This document shows, piece after piece, positions 1 through 8,666 of a DNA stretch of 57,789 nt (position 1 is its first letter; each line of letters starts with the position of its first letter). Where the stretch lies: the NCBI GenBank assembly GCA_002709645.1, contig PAQG01000010.1, positions 45,900 to 103,688 of the forward strand, given 5' to 3'. The notes below the pieces were generated by a model, which was not told the origin of the DNA, did no database searches, and saw nothing but the letters and a program-made list of their open reading frames with translations. Source of the DNA: Acidimicrobiaceae bacterium. GTDB taxonomy: Bacteria > Actinomycetota > Acidimicrobiia > Acidimicrobiales > UBA8592. The position numbers and the translations under genes are program-made.

Positions 1-30
1 GAGATCTGCGTTAGGGTGCCGGAGTCATGA
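1..30 (+). CDS. Possible 3' end of an upstream gene (partial)
   Basis: Frame 1 is open from the window edge to a TGA at 28-30 that overlaps the hpt ATG (ATGA arrangement). Only nine codons are visible, so the product cannot be identified. The gene preceding hpt in many bacteria is tilS (tRNA-Ile lysidine synthetase), which makes it the obvious candidate, but that is synteny only. Confidence 0.3.
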   Translation, partial: EICVRVPES

Positions 31-569
31 TAGAACCATTAAAACCCCCAGGAAAGATCCTTCTTAGCGAACAACAAATACAAGAAAGAATCGCACAACT
101 CGGTCAACAAATAACTAAAGATTATACAAATTCAGTCCCACTATTAGTTGGAGTGCTCAAAGGAGCATTTGTTTACATGGCTGATTTAGCTCGAGCCATT
201 GATCTTCCAGTTGAATTTGATTTTATGGCTGTTTCTTCGTACGGGAATGCGACAAAAACTAGTGGTGTCGTAAGGATCGTGAAAGATTTAGACATTGACC
301 TTAGTGGAAGAGACGTCATCGTTGTTGAAGACATTATTGATAGTGGTCTAACACTTAGTTACCTAAGAAAGAACCTTGAATCACGAGGACCGGCTTCATT
401 AGAAATTTGCGCATTACTTTTGCGTTCTGGCCGTCAACCCAATGAACTCGGTCTCAAATATGTAGGTTTTGAAATTCCACCAGATTTTGTTGTTGGATAC
501 GGTCTTGATGTCGCAGAACGATACAGGAACCTTCCTGATCTATGGAGCTATGACGAATCGTCAGAATGA
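27..569 (+). CDS. hpt: Hypoxanthine phosphoribosyltransferase
   Basis: Purine salvage enzyme that makes IMP or GMP from hypoxanthine or guanine and PRPP in the cytoplasm. The 180-residue length is normal for bacterial Hpt. The PRPP-binding signature VVEDIIDSGLTL lies near residues 98-110, and an N-terminal LLVGVLKGAFVYMADL segment matches the family's PPi-loop region. GGAG about 5 bases before the ATG supports the start. The ATG overlaps the stop of an upstream reading frame, which suggests translational coupling. An 8-bp inverted repeat downstream may end the transcript. Confidence 0.95.
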   Translation: MIEPLKPPGKILLSEQQIQERIAQLGQQITKDYTNSVPLLVGVLKGAFVYMADLARAIDLPVEFDFMAVSSYGNATKTSGVVRIVKDLDIDLSGRDVIVVEDIIDSGLTLSYLRKNLESRGPASLEICALLLRSGRQPNELGLKYVGFEIPPDFVVGYGLDVAERYRNLPDLWSYDESSE

Positions 570-628
570 AATACTGAAAGTAACCTTGTAAGATATTGTG
601 CACAAACACTAAAAAGATGACGTTTACC

Positions 629-666
629 AAGGCAAAGCTTATGTTAGTAGTACTAAAATTTGCCTT
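629..666 (+). terminator. Weak stem-loop after hpt
   Basis: AAGGCAAA (629-636) pairs perfectly with TTTGCCTT (659-666) across a 22-base loop. There is no clear T tract, so a terminator role is only plausible; the right arm ends about 20 bases before the next ribosome-binding site and it could be a leader element instead. Confidence 0.3.
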
Positions 667-696
667 TAAATAAAGAAACTATATGGAGAACCAGTT

Positions 697-1290
697 TTGC
701 GACAGTTAAACATGAGGGGGAAATGGGCTGAGGGTATACAACCTCGAGGACTCATATGGATTGTTAAAGACCGTCTCGCAGTTTGTGAACGCCCAGGTGG
801 GTATGGACCACAGCATAGAAAAGTACGAAGAGTTGAAGAACTAATCTGGATTCGAAGAAATGACTTCAAACGGGTTATTTCCATAATCCCTGCACCACAT
901 AACCTTCATAACTATGAAGAATTTGATATTGATTATGTACATCGCCCTGTTGCCCAAGATGCTCATCTCAATACAGTCCTTAGTGTTCTTTATTCCGATT
1001 TGAATAAATTAATAAAGAATGGAGAGAAACTGCTTCTTCACCACGAGGAAGTAGGCGATACCGTTGGTGGGGCTATGGCTGGATATCTCGTATGGAACGG
1101 GTTCATAGATACTGTCCCCGAAGCAGTTACCAAAATGGAAAAAACTTTACAACGAGTCATTGGCCCTAATGGAAGAGAAATCGCCGCTGCCTCACAAAAT
1201 CTTCCAACACCTGAAGAAATGATTGCTCAAGAAGAGGAACGACTTGCAGAACTAGAAGCTTCACAGGCTGAAGAACAAGTTCTGGAATAA
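697..1290 (+). CDS. Dual-specificity-phosphatase-like protein with degenerate P-loop
   Basis: 197 residues. Residues about 58-145 resemble the DUSP/tyrosine phosphatase fold: a VISIIPAP strand, a YVHRPVAQD segment in place of the usual hxPV(x)D loop, then KLLLHH(x)EVGDTVGGAMAGYLV where active enzymes carry the HCxxGxxR P-loop. Here the catalytic Cys is His116 and the P-loop Arg position is Thr122, so phosphatase chemistry is not expected. The C-terminal 40 residues are Glu-rich and probably helical. The start is a TTG at 697 with GGAGAA 8 bases upstream; an in-frame ATG at 712 is the alternative. The function is unknown; a phosphopeptide-binding or scaffold role is inference. It is followed closely by folK. 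Confidence 0.6.
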   Translation: MRQLNMRGKWAEGIQPRGLIWIVKDRLAVCERPGGYGPQHRKVRRVEELIWIRRNDFKRVISIIPAPHNLHNYEEFDIDYVHRPVAQDAHLNTVLSVLYSDLNKLIKNGEKLLLHHEEVGDTVGGAMAGYLVWNGFIDTVPEAVTKMEKTLQRVIGPNGREIAAASQNLPTPEEMIAQEEERLAELEASQAEEQVLE

Positions 1291-1297
1291 CATAAAG

Positions 1298-1744
1298 ATG
1301 GCGCGGGCATTCCTAGGGCTAGGTTCAAATCTTGGCGATAAAGAAACCTATCTTAGAGAAGCAGTAGCAACCTTTACAGACTTGGATGCAGTTTCAGGGT
1401 TATACGAAACTGACCCGATTGGTGGAGTTGAACAGGATTCGTATCTCAACATAGTTATAGAACTCTCAACTGAACGAAACTCAAGAGAGCTTCTTGAACA
1501 CGGGCAAACTCTAGAAAGAAAAGCCAACCGTGAAAGAAAGATTCGCTGGGGACCGAGGACTCTGGATGTTGATGTTCTTTGGGTAGAGAATGAAGAAATA
1601 AACGACCCCGACCTGACCGTCCCCCACCCAAGAATGAAAGAAAGAGCTTTTGTAATGGTGCCACTTGGAGAACTTGCTCCTGAGTTTCTAAAAGATTGGG
1701 AAGATCCTAACGATGGAGAAGTTAGACGGATTAAAGACTGGTGA
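1298..1744 (+). CDS. folK: 2-amino-4-hydroxy-6-hydroxymethyldihydropteridine pyrophosphokinase
   Basis: Folate biosynthesis: transfers pyrophosphate from ATP to 6-hydroxymethyl-7,8-dihydropterin. The N-terminal LGLGSNLGD motif and the signature RWGPRTLDVDVLW (about residues 86-98) with its two metal-binding aspartates are intact, and 148 residues is a normal length. The stop overlaps the GTG start of the next gene by four bases (GTGA), so it belongs to the 697-3339 operon. folB and a folP-like gene are not here but about 13 kb downstream. Confidence 0.93.
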   Translation: MARAFLGLGSNLGDKETYLREAVATFTDLDAVSGLYETDPIGGVEQDSYLNIVIELSTERNSRELLEHGQTLERKANRERKIRWGPRTLDVDVLWVENEEINDPDLTVPHPRMKERAFVMVPLGELAPEFLKDWEDPNDGEVRRIKDW

Positions 1745-2469
1745 AGCCTCCTATTGTTCAAATTATTGGCCCCGGAAAAGCCGGCCTAAGTTTCTTTCAA
1801 GCTTTGAGTTCCTCAGGTTGGGAAATGAAAACTCCTCTTGGGAGAGGCGATAACCTTTCGGGTGCAACCAAAGGTGTTGACCTTGTACTAATTACTACAC
1901 CCGATAGAGCAATACCTGATGTTGTTCGTCAATTACCCAAAACAAAATCAGTGATAGCTCACATAGCAGGATCTAGAGGACTCAGTAGTCTCAATCCACA
2001 CAAAAGAATTGGATTAATACACCCTCTCGTTTCATTACCAAATCCTCAAATAGGTAAGGAAAGACTTACCAATAATGCATGGTTTGCAATAAATGGTGAC
2101 CCTTTCATGCAAAAAATTGTTGACATACTTGGAGGAACCAGTTTTAACCTCAGCGATCAAGATAGGGCTTTATACCATGCCACAGCCTGCATAGCCTCTA
2201 ACCATCTGGTGGTTCTACTTGAGCAAGTAAGACGATTAGCAGATCAACTCAGTATTCCATTTGAAGCGTTCTTGAATCTTTCTCAAGGGAGCCTAGATTC
2301 GGTTTCTGAACTAAATCCTAAAGAAGCTTTAACTGGCCCAGCAGCAAGGAAAGATGAAGAAACGCTCAAGGCGCACCTAGAATCTTTACCAGTGAAAGAA
2401 TTACCACTCTACAAAAGTATGGTTGAAGAGGCTAAACGACTTAGCGCACAAGACAACCATAAAGAATAA
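1741..2469 (+). CDS. Rossmann-like/DUF2520 domain protein
   Basis: 242 residues. The N-terminal Rossmann fold has the dinucleotide-binding pattern IIGPGKAGLSF near residues 8-18; the C-terminal half (from about residue 120) is the helical DUF2520 region with the HATACIASNHLVVL segment. This family resembles 6-phosphogluconate/ketopantoate-reductase-like dehydrogenases and is commonly found directly upstream of panC, as here (9-base gap). A part in pantothenate supply is therefore likely, but its reaction is not established. It starts at a GTG overlapping the folK stop. Confidence 0.85.
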   Translation: MKPPIVQIIGPGKAGLSFFQALSSSGWEMKTPLGRGDNLSGATKGVDLVLITTPDRAIPDVVRQLPKTKSVIAHIAGSRGLSSLNPHKRIGLIHPLVSLPNPQIGKERLTNNAWFAINGDPFMQKIVDILGGTSFNLSDQDRALYHATACIASNHLVVLLEQVRRLADQLSIPFEAFLNLSQGSLDSVSELNPKEALTGPAARKDEETLKAHLESLPVKELPLYKSMVEEAKRLSAQDNHKE

Positions 2470-2478
2470 TAAGAAACT

Positions 2479-3339
2479 ATGGAATTAGTAACAGACCCTA
2501 AAGAATTACAGAGTTACCTAGACCAAGTAAGGGTTGAGGGGAAAACTATAGGTCTAGTCCCAACGATGGGATTTCTTCACCAAGGCCATATCTCGTTAAT
2601 TGAACGCGCAGTTACAGAAAATGATGTGATTATTACAACGATTTTCGTGAATCCGCTTCAATTCTCTGCAAATGAAGATTTATCTACATACCCAAGAAAT
2701 ATAGAAAAAGATACAGAACTCTGTTTAAAGGCTGGGACAAATGTACTCTTTACGCCTGCAGTTGAAGAAATGTTTTGCGACACAGTACTTACGTCAATTT
2801 CTGTTAGTAATCTCTCTTCAGTTCTAGAAGGAGTTTCGCGCCCAACACACTTTTCTGGAGTAGCGACAGTGGTATCAAAATTATTCAATATAGTCGGGCC
2901 ATGCCGGGCATACTTTGGTGAAAAAGATTGGCAGCAACTCCAAATTATTAGAAAGATGGTGATTGATCTTTCATATCCGGTTGAAGTGATTGGATGTCCA
3001 ATTATTCGTGATCACGATGGTTTAGCTCTTTCAAGCAGAAATGTATACCTCAACTCAGAACAGAGAGAGATAGCTTCCATTATCCCGCAAGCACTTCAGA
3101 ACGCTCATGAAAGAATAAGAGGAGGGGAGAAAAACACTCAACCAATCAAAGAGATCATTTCGGAACACATTTTAAGCTCATCACAGATATCCGTTGATTA
3201 TATTGAAGTAGTCAATGGTGAATCACTTGAACCTGTCATACAAGTCGATGAAGAAACACGGGTTCTAATTGCTGTACGAATTGGAACGACTCGGTTAATT
3301 GACAACATAAATCCACACATTGGGATAAACCCGATCTAA
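2479..3339 (+). CDS. panC: Pantothenate synthetase
   Basis: ATP-dependent condensation of pantoate and beta-alanine to pantothenate, the coenzyme A precursor. The N-terminal LVPTMGFLHQGHISLI carries the HxGH nucleotide-binding element (about residues 27-42). Other hallmarks are FVNPLQFSANEDLSTYPR, YFGEKDWQQLQII and the SSRNVYL segment. 286 residues is typical. Last member of the folK-DUF2520-panC operon; a 54-base gap separates it from lysS. Confidence 0.95.
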   Translation: MELVTDPKELQSYLDQVRVEGKTIGLVPTMGFLHQGHISLIERAVTENDVIITTIFVNPLQFSANEDLSTYPRNIEKDTELCLKAGTNVLFTPAVEEMFCDTVLTSISVSNLSSVLEGVSRPTHFSGVATVVSKLFNIVGPCRAYFGEKDWQQLQIIRKMVIDLSYPVEVIGCPIIRDHDGLALSSRNVYLNSEQREIASIIPQALQNAHERIRGGEKNTQPIKEIISEHILSSSQISVDYIEVVNGESLEPVIQVDEETRVLIAVRIGTTRLIDNINPHIGINPI

Positions 3340-3393
3340 GAGATCTTGTTAAATCACAGCAATCCTGCGTTGTCCCTGCGACACTTGTGAAAC

Positions 3394-4794
3394 ATGGAAA
3401 CGCCGTACAATTTTAGAAAAACGACTACCGTTCAAGAACTAATTGATGCTCATAACTCTTTAGAGGATGGGACAGGTTCGGGCACAACAGTTTCAATAGC
3501 TGGACGAATGATGTTAAGGAGAGACCAGGGGAAAATCGCATTTGGCGTGCTGCAAGATGGAACAGGTCGGATCCAGCTTTTCGCTCCGACGAAAGTAACA
3601 CCAGATTTTGAAAAATTCGTCGCATTGAATCTTGGTGATTGGCTAGGTATCACCGGCGAAGTTATGAAAACAAAACGCGGGGAACTTTCTGTAAAAGTGG
3701 AAGAATGGGTTGTTCTCGCAGCAACGCAAAGACCCTTCCCTGATAAATGGCACGGAATTAGCGACCCTGATACACGATACCGCCAGCGTTATGTTGATCT
3801 ATGGGTCACAGAGGAAGCTAGAAAAACTTTTGTTCTTCGAAGCAGGCTACTATCTCTTACTCGGAAATGGTTGGAAGATAAATCTTTCATGGAGGTAGAA
3901 ACACCAGTTTTCCACCCCATCCCAGGTGGTGCTCTTGCAAAACCATTTGAAACACACCACAACGCCCTTGATATTGAACTGTATTTACGGATCGCTCCTG
4001 AGTTGTACCTAAAACGACTCGTTGTTGGCGGCTTTGAAAAAGTCTTTGAAATAGCCAGAGTTTTTAGAAACGAAGGACTCTCAAGTAGGCATAACCCAGA
4101 ATTCACAATGCTTGAACTTTACGAAGCATACGCGGACTGGGAAGACATTATGAAATTATCAGAAAACCTTATTGAATATTTAGCTATAGAACTTACCGGT
4201 TCCCCTGTTGTTTCATTTGACGGCAAAGAACTGAATCTTTCAGCACCATGGAAAAGAACCCCAATGGTTGAATTGATTAAAGAACACACTAATGAAGAAG
4301 TTTCACTGGAAATGCCAATTGAAGACCTTCAATCACTATGCAATAAGTTAGACATTGAATTTGAAAGTGAGTACGGGCCAGGAAAACTTATTCTTGAAAT
4401 CTATGAGAAAACAGTCGAACCCAATTTATGGGACCCTTGCTTCGTAACTGAATACCCTAAAGAAGTCTCACCACTATCAAGAGACCACAGAGCAAAGCCT
4501 GGATTTACAGAGAGATTTGAAGGGATAGTAGCAGGAAGGGAAATCTTAAATGGATTCTCAGAGCTTGTTGACCCAAATGAACAAATGGATCGTTTCAAAG
4601 AACAGATACAAAAAAGTGAATCTGGAGATGAAGAAGCAATGGGGTTGGATTCCGATTATGTACGAGCATTAGAATTCGGTCTTCCTCCTACCGGTGGTAT
4701 CGGCATAGGAATAGATCGTCTCGTTATGCTTCTAGCAGATGTTCAAACAATAAGAGATGTTGTACTTTTCCCGACATTACGTCCTGAACAGTAA
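3394..4794 (+). CDS. lysS: Lysine--tRNA ligase (class II)
   Basis: Charges tRNA-Lys. The N-terminal OB-fold anticodon-binding domain (about residues 30-135: VSIAGRMMLRRDQGKIAF) is followed by the class II catalytic core. Motif 2 is visible as FRNEGLSSRHNPEFTMLE (about 226-243) and motif 3 as GIGIGIDRLVMLL near the C-terminus. 466 residues is slightly short for the family (about 490-510), with a reduced N-terminal extension. No strong ribosome-binding site precedes the ATG, so the exact start is less certain than the identity. Confidence 0.95.
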   Translation: METPYNFRKTTTVQELIDAHNSLEDGTGSGTTVSIAGRMMLRRDQGKIAFGVLQDGTGRIQLFAPTKVTPDFEKFVALNLGDWLGITGEVMKTKRGELSVKVEEWVVLAATQRPFPDKWHGISDPDTRYRQRYVDLWVTEEARKTFVLRSRLLSLTRKWLEDKSFMEVETPVFHPIPGGALAKPFETHHNALDIELYLRIAPELYLKRLVVGGFEKVFEIARVFRNEGLSSRHNPEFTMLELYEAYADWEDIMKLSENLIEYLAIELTGSPVVSFDGKELNLSAPWKRTPMVELIKEHTNEEVSLEMPIEDLQSLCNKLDIEFESEYGPGKLILEIYEKTVEPNLWDPCFVTEYPKEVSPLSRDHRAKPGFTERFEGIVAGREILNGFSELVDPNEQMDRFKEQIQKSESGDEEAMGLDSDYVRALEFGLPPTGGIGIGIDRLVMLLADVQTIRDVVLFPTLRPEQ

Positions 4795-4834
4795 AAATCG
4801 TTGTTACCCGATAAATTCACTCCCAGTTTTTAAA

Positions 4835-5830
4835 TCAATTTATAACCGGTGTGGCAGCTCTTTGAATTAAATGGGTAGTTGCCGCTCCAAGAGCTTCTGT
4901 CGATTCAGAAGGAGGCAAATCATTAAGAGCTGCACTCGCTTTATCAGTCCATAAACGGGCTCTAGAAAGGGCTTCAGAAACACCCCCACTAGCACGGATT
5001 AAATTCCTCGCATGATCTCTTTCCTCAACACTGATTTCCTTACCAAGTAGTTCTTTAAGTTCTTCACCATTATTAGATGCAAATGCGAAAATAACTGGAA
5101 GAGTATAAACACCTTCCATCAGGTCGTTACCCGATGGTTTTCCTAATTGCTCATCAGTCGATACTAGATCAAGGATGTCATCCACAATTTGGAAAGCCAT
5201 GCCATATGAGTGCCCGAACGACGTGAGAATATCAATGTTATCTCTTGAAAGATCCGCTGTTAATCCTCCGATACGGCAAGCCGTAGCTAGAAGAGAAGCA
5301 GTTTTCCCAGATATTGAGCGCTCATAACTACTTTCATTTCGATCCAATTTAAACGTTGATTGCAATTCAAGAATCTGTCCCTCACAAAGCTCTCCAATAG
5401 TTCCTGCGAGCAATTCCGCTACCTCCGTACCTAATGATGCAGCGATACCAGATGCTCGTGCTAACAAGAAATCACCAGCGAGAATCGCAGTTAAATTCCC
5501 CCAGATAGCATTCACAGACGGAACTGTGCGCCGCATCTCAGCTTCGTCCATAACATCGTCGTGATATAGAGAGCCCAAATGTACTAGCTCAACAGCGACA
5601 CCGCCCATCAGGACATCATAAGAAGCCGCTACAGCTTTAGGAGTCTCTATTCCACTTGACGCAATAGTAAATCCAGGCCGCACTCGTTTTCCACCAGCAG
5701 TAATTAAATGGCTAGCAATTTCAGTTAAATACTTATCTTCGGCAATAACCGAATCCTGAAGCTTAACTTCAAGCTCAGACAAATCATTAGCAAGTGTCGG
5801 TAGAACAGAAAGAGAAGATACAAGAACCAT
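4835..5830 (-). CDS. Polyprenyl diphosphate synthase
   Basis: Trans-prenyltransferase elongating allylic diphosphates with IPP, probably for the menaquinone side chain. The first Asp-rich motif appears as YHDDVMDEA (about residues 90-98) and the second as FQIVDDILD (about 213-221); the GGKRVRPG substrate-binding segment is intact. The first motif is DDxxD, as in long-chain (hepta- to nonaprenyl) synthases, but chain length cannot be read reliably. Divergent from clpC, with a 244-base spacer. IspF at 10937 feeds the same isoprenoid pathway. Confidence 0.9.
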   Translation of the reverse strand: MVLVSSLSVLPTLANDLSELEVKLQDSVIAEDKYLTEIASHLITAGGKRVRPGFTIASSGIETPKAVAASYDVLMGGVAVELVHLGSLYHDDVMDEAEMRRTVPSVNAIWGNLTAILAGDFLLARASGIAASLGTEVAELLAGTIGELCEGQILELQSTFKLDRNESSYERSISGKTASLLATACRIGGLTADLSRDNIDILTSFGHSYGMAFQIVDDILDLVSTDEQLGKPSGNDLMEGVYTLPVIFAFASNNGEELKELLGKEISVEERDHARNLIRASGGVSEALSRARLWTDKASAALNDLPPSESTEALGAATTHLIQRAATPVIN

Positions 5831-6074
5831 TACATCAAAGTGTAAGCCGCTTAACTATATGACGACACACGTAAGAAGTAATTAGAAGTGAAAGAACAGC
5901 CTTCAGAACTAATATTTTAAAAATAAACAGGAATTTTTACTCAATTAGGGAAGAAATTACTGCTTTTTTGCGTTGTAAATATCAGAGAGACAAAATTAGT
6001 CTCTGAAGATACGTTCTGACATCAAATCAAGCTCAGGGTACACTTAAATCAAAACCATTTTGAAAGGGCAATTT
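5831..6074. promoter_or_regulatory. Divergent promoter region between polyprenyl synthase and clpC
   Basis: This 244-base AT-rich spacer must drive both genes. It contains a small inverted repeat AGAGAC (5986-5991) / GTCTCT (5999-6004), about 70 bases upstream of the clpC start. I see no convincing ClgR-type (GCGxxxxxCGC) or HspR HAIR (CTTGAGT-N7-ACTCAAG) box. Confidence 0.35.
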
Positions 6075-8606
6075 TTGTTCGAAAGATTTACAGATAGAGC
6101 ACGAAGAGTAGTTGTTTTAGCTCAAGAAGAAGCACGTCTGCTCAACCACAATTACATCGGAACGGAACACATCCTTCTTGGTTTAATCCATGAGGGGGAA
6201 GGAGTTGCCGCTAAAGCACTTGAATCGCTTGGGATTTCTTTAGAAGCAGTTCGAGACCAAGTTGAAGAAATCATCGGTCAAGGCGGCTCATCACCGAGTG
6301 GACATATACCATTCACGCCACGAGCAAAGAAAGTACTCGAACTTAGCTTACGAGAAGCCCTCCAACTCGGACACAATTACATTGGCACAGAACACATCCT
6401 CCTAGGATTGATAAGAGAAGGAGAAGGAGTAGCCGCACAGGTACTGACTAAATTAGGAGCAGACTTATCACGGGTTCGACAACAAGTAATCCAATTGCTC
6501 TCCGGATACTCAGGAACAGGAGAAGAAGAAAACGAAGGTGGCAGAAGAGGGGAAAGGGCATCTGCTGGCACTGGAGGTAGAGGAGGAGACTCCACATCTT
6601 CAATGGTCCTAGATCAATTTGGAAGAAATTTAACCCAGTTAGCTAAAGAGAAAAAACTAGATCCTGTCATTGGAAGGACGAGAGAAGCTGAGCGTGTTAT
6701 GCAGGTTCTCAGTAGAAGGACAAAGAACAACCCTGTTCTAGTTGGAGAACCTGGAGTTGGAAAAACAGCAATCGTTGAAGGGCTCGCCCGTTCCATCGCA
6801 ATTGACGATGTGCCAGAACCCCTTAGAGGAAAACAACTTTACACACTTGACTTGGGAGCCCTTGTAGCTGGTTCTCGTTATCGCGGCGATTTCGAAGAGC
6901 GACTTAAAAAAGTCTTAAAGGAAATCAGAACCCGTGGAGACATAATTCTTTTCATTGATGAACTACATACTCTTGTAGGAGCTGGCGCAGCTGAAGGGGC
7001 GATAGATGCAGCATCAATATTAAAGCCAATGCTTGCAAGAGGAGAATTACAAACAATCGGGGCAACAACACTTGACGAATACAGGAAACATTTAGAAAAA
7101 GATGCTGCTTTAGAACGAAGATTCCAGAAAATAATAGTTGATGAACCTTCAGTTTCCCATACGATTGAAATTCTAAAAGGCCTAAGAGACCGTTATGAAG
7201 AGCATCACAAAGTAACAATAACTGACCAGGCTCTAGTTGCTGCAGCAAATCTAGCTGATCGATATATTTCCGACAGGCATCTTCCCGACAAGGCTATAGA
7301 TCTAATCGATGAGGCTGGATCGCGTTTAAGGCTCAAACGGATGGAAACCCCACCAGATTTCAAAGAATTAGAAAATGAATTAGCAATTGTCACTAAAGAT
7401 AAAAAAACTGCAGTTGAAGCACAAAATTTTGAAGAAGCAGGTCGCCTTCGAGATAAAGAAAAAGAACTTCTCAACAAAAAAGAAAATATGGAATCTGAAA
7501 TGAAGGATTCAGGGGTTGATTTCTTTGATGAGGTTGATGAAGAAGCCATAGCAGAAGTCCTTTCTGTGTGGACTGGAATCCCTGTTTACAAACTCACTGA
7601 AGAGGAAACAGCGAAACTACTTCGAATGGAAGATGAACTTCACAAAAGAGTTATTGGACAACAAGACAGTATCAAAGCAGTCAGCCAAGCTATTCGCAGG
7701 ACAAGAGCAGGACTTAAAGACCCCAAGAGGCCATCAGGATCCTTTATCTTCCTCGGTCCTTCTGGAGTTGGCAAAACAGAACTCGCGAAGACCTTGGCAG
7801 AATTCCTTTTTGGAGATGAACAAGCATTGATCAGTTTAGACATGTCGGAATACATGGAAAAACATACTGTTAGCCGTTTAATGGGATCACCTCCCGGTTA
7901 CGTAGGTTATGAAGAAGGAGGACAACTCACTGAAGCCGTCCGAAGGAAACCATTTTCTGTTGTGCTTTTTGATGAAATAGAAAAAGCGCACCCAGATGTA
8001 TTCAATGCGCTTCTTCAAATTCTCGAAGAAGGAAGACTCACTGACAGTCAAGGACGATCAGTCGACTTCCGGAATACCGTTCTCATTATGACTTCTAATC
8101 TGGGAACACGCGATTTACGAAAAGCCAACCTTGGCTTTACCAAAAATGATGAATCCGTTACTTACCAGAGAATGAAAGAAAAGGTCACCGACTCACTCAA
8201 AGACCATTTCCGGCCTGAATTTCTGAATCGTGTTGATGAAGTTATCGTATTTCATGAATTATCAAAGAGTGAGGTCACCGAGATTGTTGATCTCATGGTC
8301 GCTAGAGTTACGGAACAGCTTGAAAATCAGGGTATGGGACTAGAAGTAACTGTCGAAGCTAAACATTATCTGGCAGATAGAGGTTACGACCCTGAACTCG
8401 GAGCTCGACCACTTCGAAGAGCGATCCAAAGACTTGTTGAGGATCCTTTATCGGAGAGATTATTACTTAAAGAATTTACCGCCGGACAAATTATTGTCGT
8501 TGATATAGATTCCCAAATAGACAGTGAAACTGGAAGCAAAATTATTTTCAAAACTGTTGAAGGTTTCGAACCTCCATCTGTTGAAGAATTCATAACAGCA
8601 GAATAA
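6075..8606 (+). CDS. clpC: ATP-dependent Clp protease ATP-binding subunit ClpC
   Basis: AAA+ unfoldase that feeds ClpP; essential in actinobacteria. Two Clp-N repeats (each with [14 protein letters not shown]) cover about residues 1-145, followed by a Gly/Arg-rich linker. D1 has Walker A GEPGVGKT and Walker B LFIDELH, then a UVR motif coiled segment near residues 415-450. D2 has Walker A GPSGVGKT, Walker [12 protein letters not shown] and the C-terminal [11 protein letters not shown] sensor-2. The reading frame is open from a TTG at 6060, but the family begins (M)[10 protein letters not shown]; the TTG at 6075 gives exactly this and is preceded by AAAGGG at the right spacing. 843 residues is normal. 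Confidence 0.96.
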   Translation: MFERFTDRARRVVVLAQEEARLLNHNYIGTEHILLGLIHEGEGVAAKALESLGISLEAVRDQVEEIIGQGGSSPSGHIPFTPRAKKVLELSLREALQLGHNYIGTEHILLGLIREGEGVAAQVLTKLGADLSRVRQQVIQLLSGYSGTGEEENEGGRRGERASAGTGGRGGDSTSSMVLDQFGRNLTQLAKEKKLDPVIGRTREAERVMQVLSRRTKNNPVLVGEPGVGKTAIVEGLARSIAIDDVPEPLRGKQLYTLDLGALVAGSRYRGDFEERLKKVLKEIRTRGDIILFIDELHTLVGAGAAEGAIDAASILKPMLARGELQTIGATTLDEYRKHLEKDAALERRFQKIIVDEPSVSHTIEILKGLRDRYEEHHKVTITDQALVAAANLADRYISDRHLPDKAIDLIDEAGSRLRLKRMETPPDFKELENELAIVTKDKKTAVEAQNFEEAGRLRDKEKELLNKKENMESEMKDSGVDFFDEVDEEAIAEVLSVWTGIPVYKLTEEETAKLLRMEDELHKRVIGQQDSIKAVSQAIRRTRAGLKDPKRPSGSFIFLGPSGVGKTELAKTLAEFLFGDEQALISLDMSEYMEKHTVSRLMGSPPGYVGYEEGGQLTEAVRRKPFSVVLFDEIEKAHPDVFNALLQILEEGRLTDSQGRSVDFRNTVLIMTSNLGTRDLRKANLGFTKNDESVTYQRMKEKVTDSLKDHFRPEFLNRVDEVIVFHELSKSEVTEIVDLMVARVTEQLENQGMGLEVTVEAKHYLADRGYDPELGARPLRRAIQRLVEDPLSERLLLKEFTAGQIIVVDIDSQIDSETGSKIIFKTVEGFEPPSVEEFITAE

Positions 8607-8666
8607 TTGTTATTTAAAGTCCAGCAGGTATTCGGACTATCTGCCTCGTGGCGTTAATATGCAATA

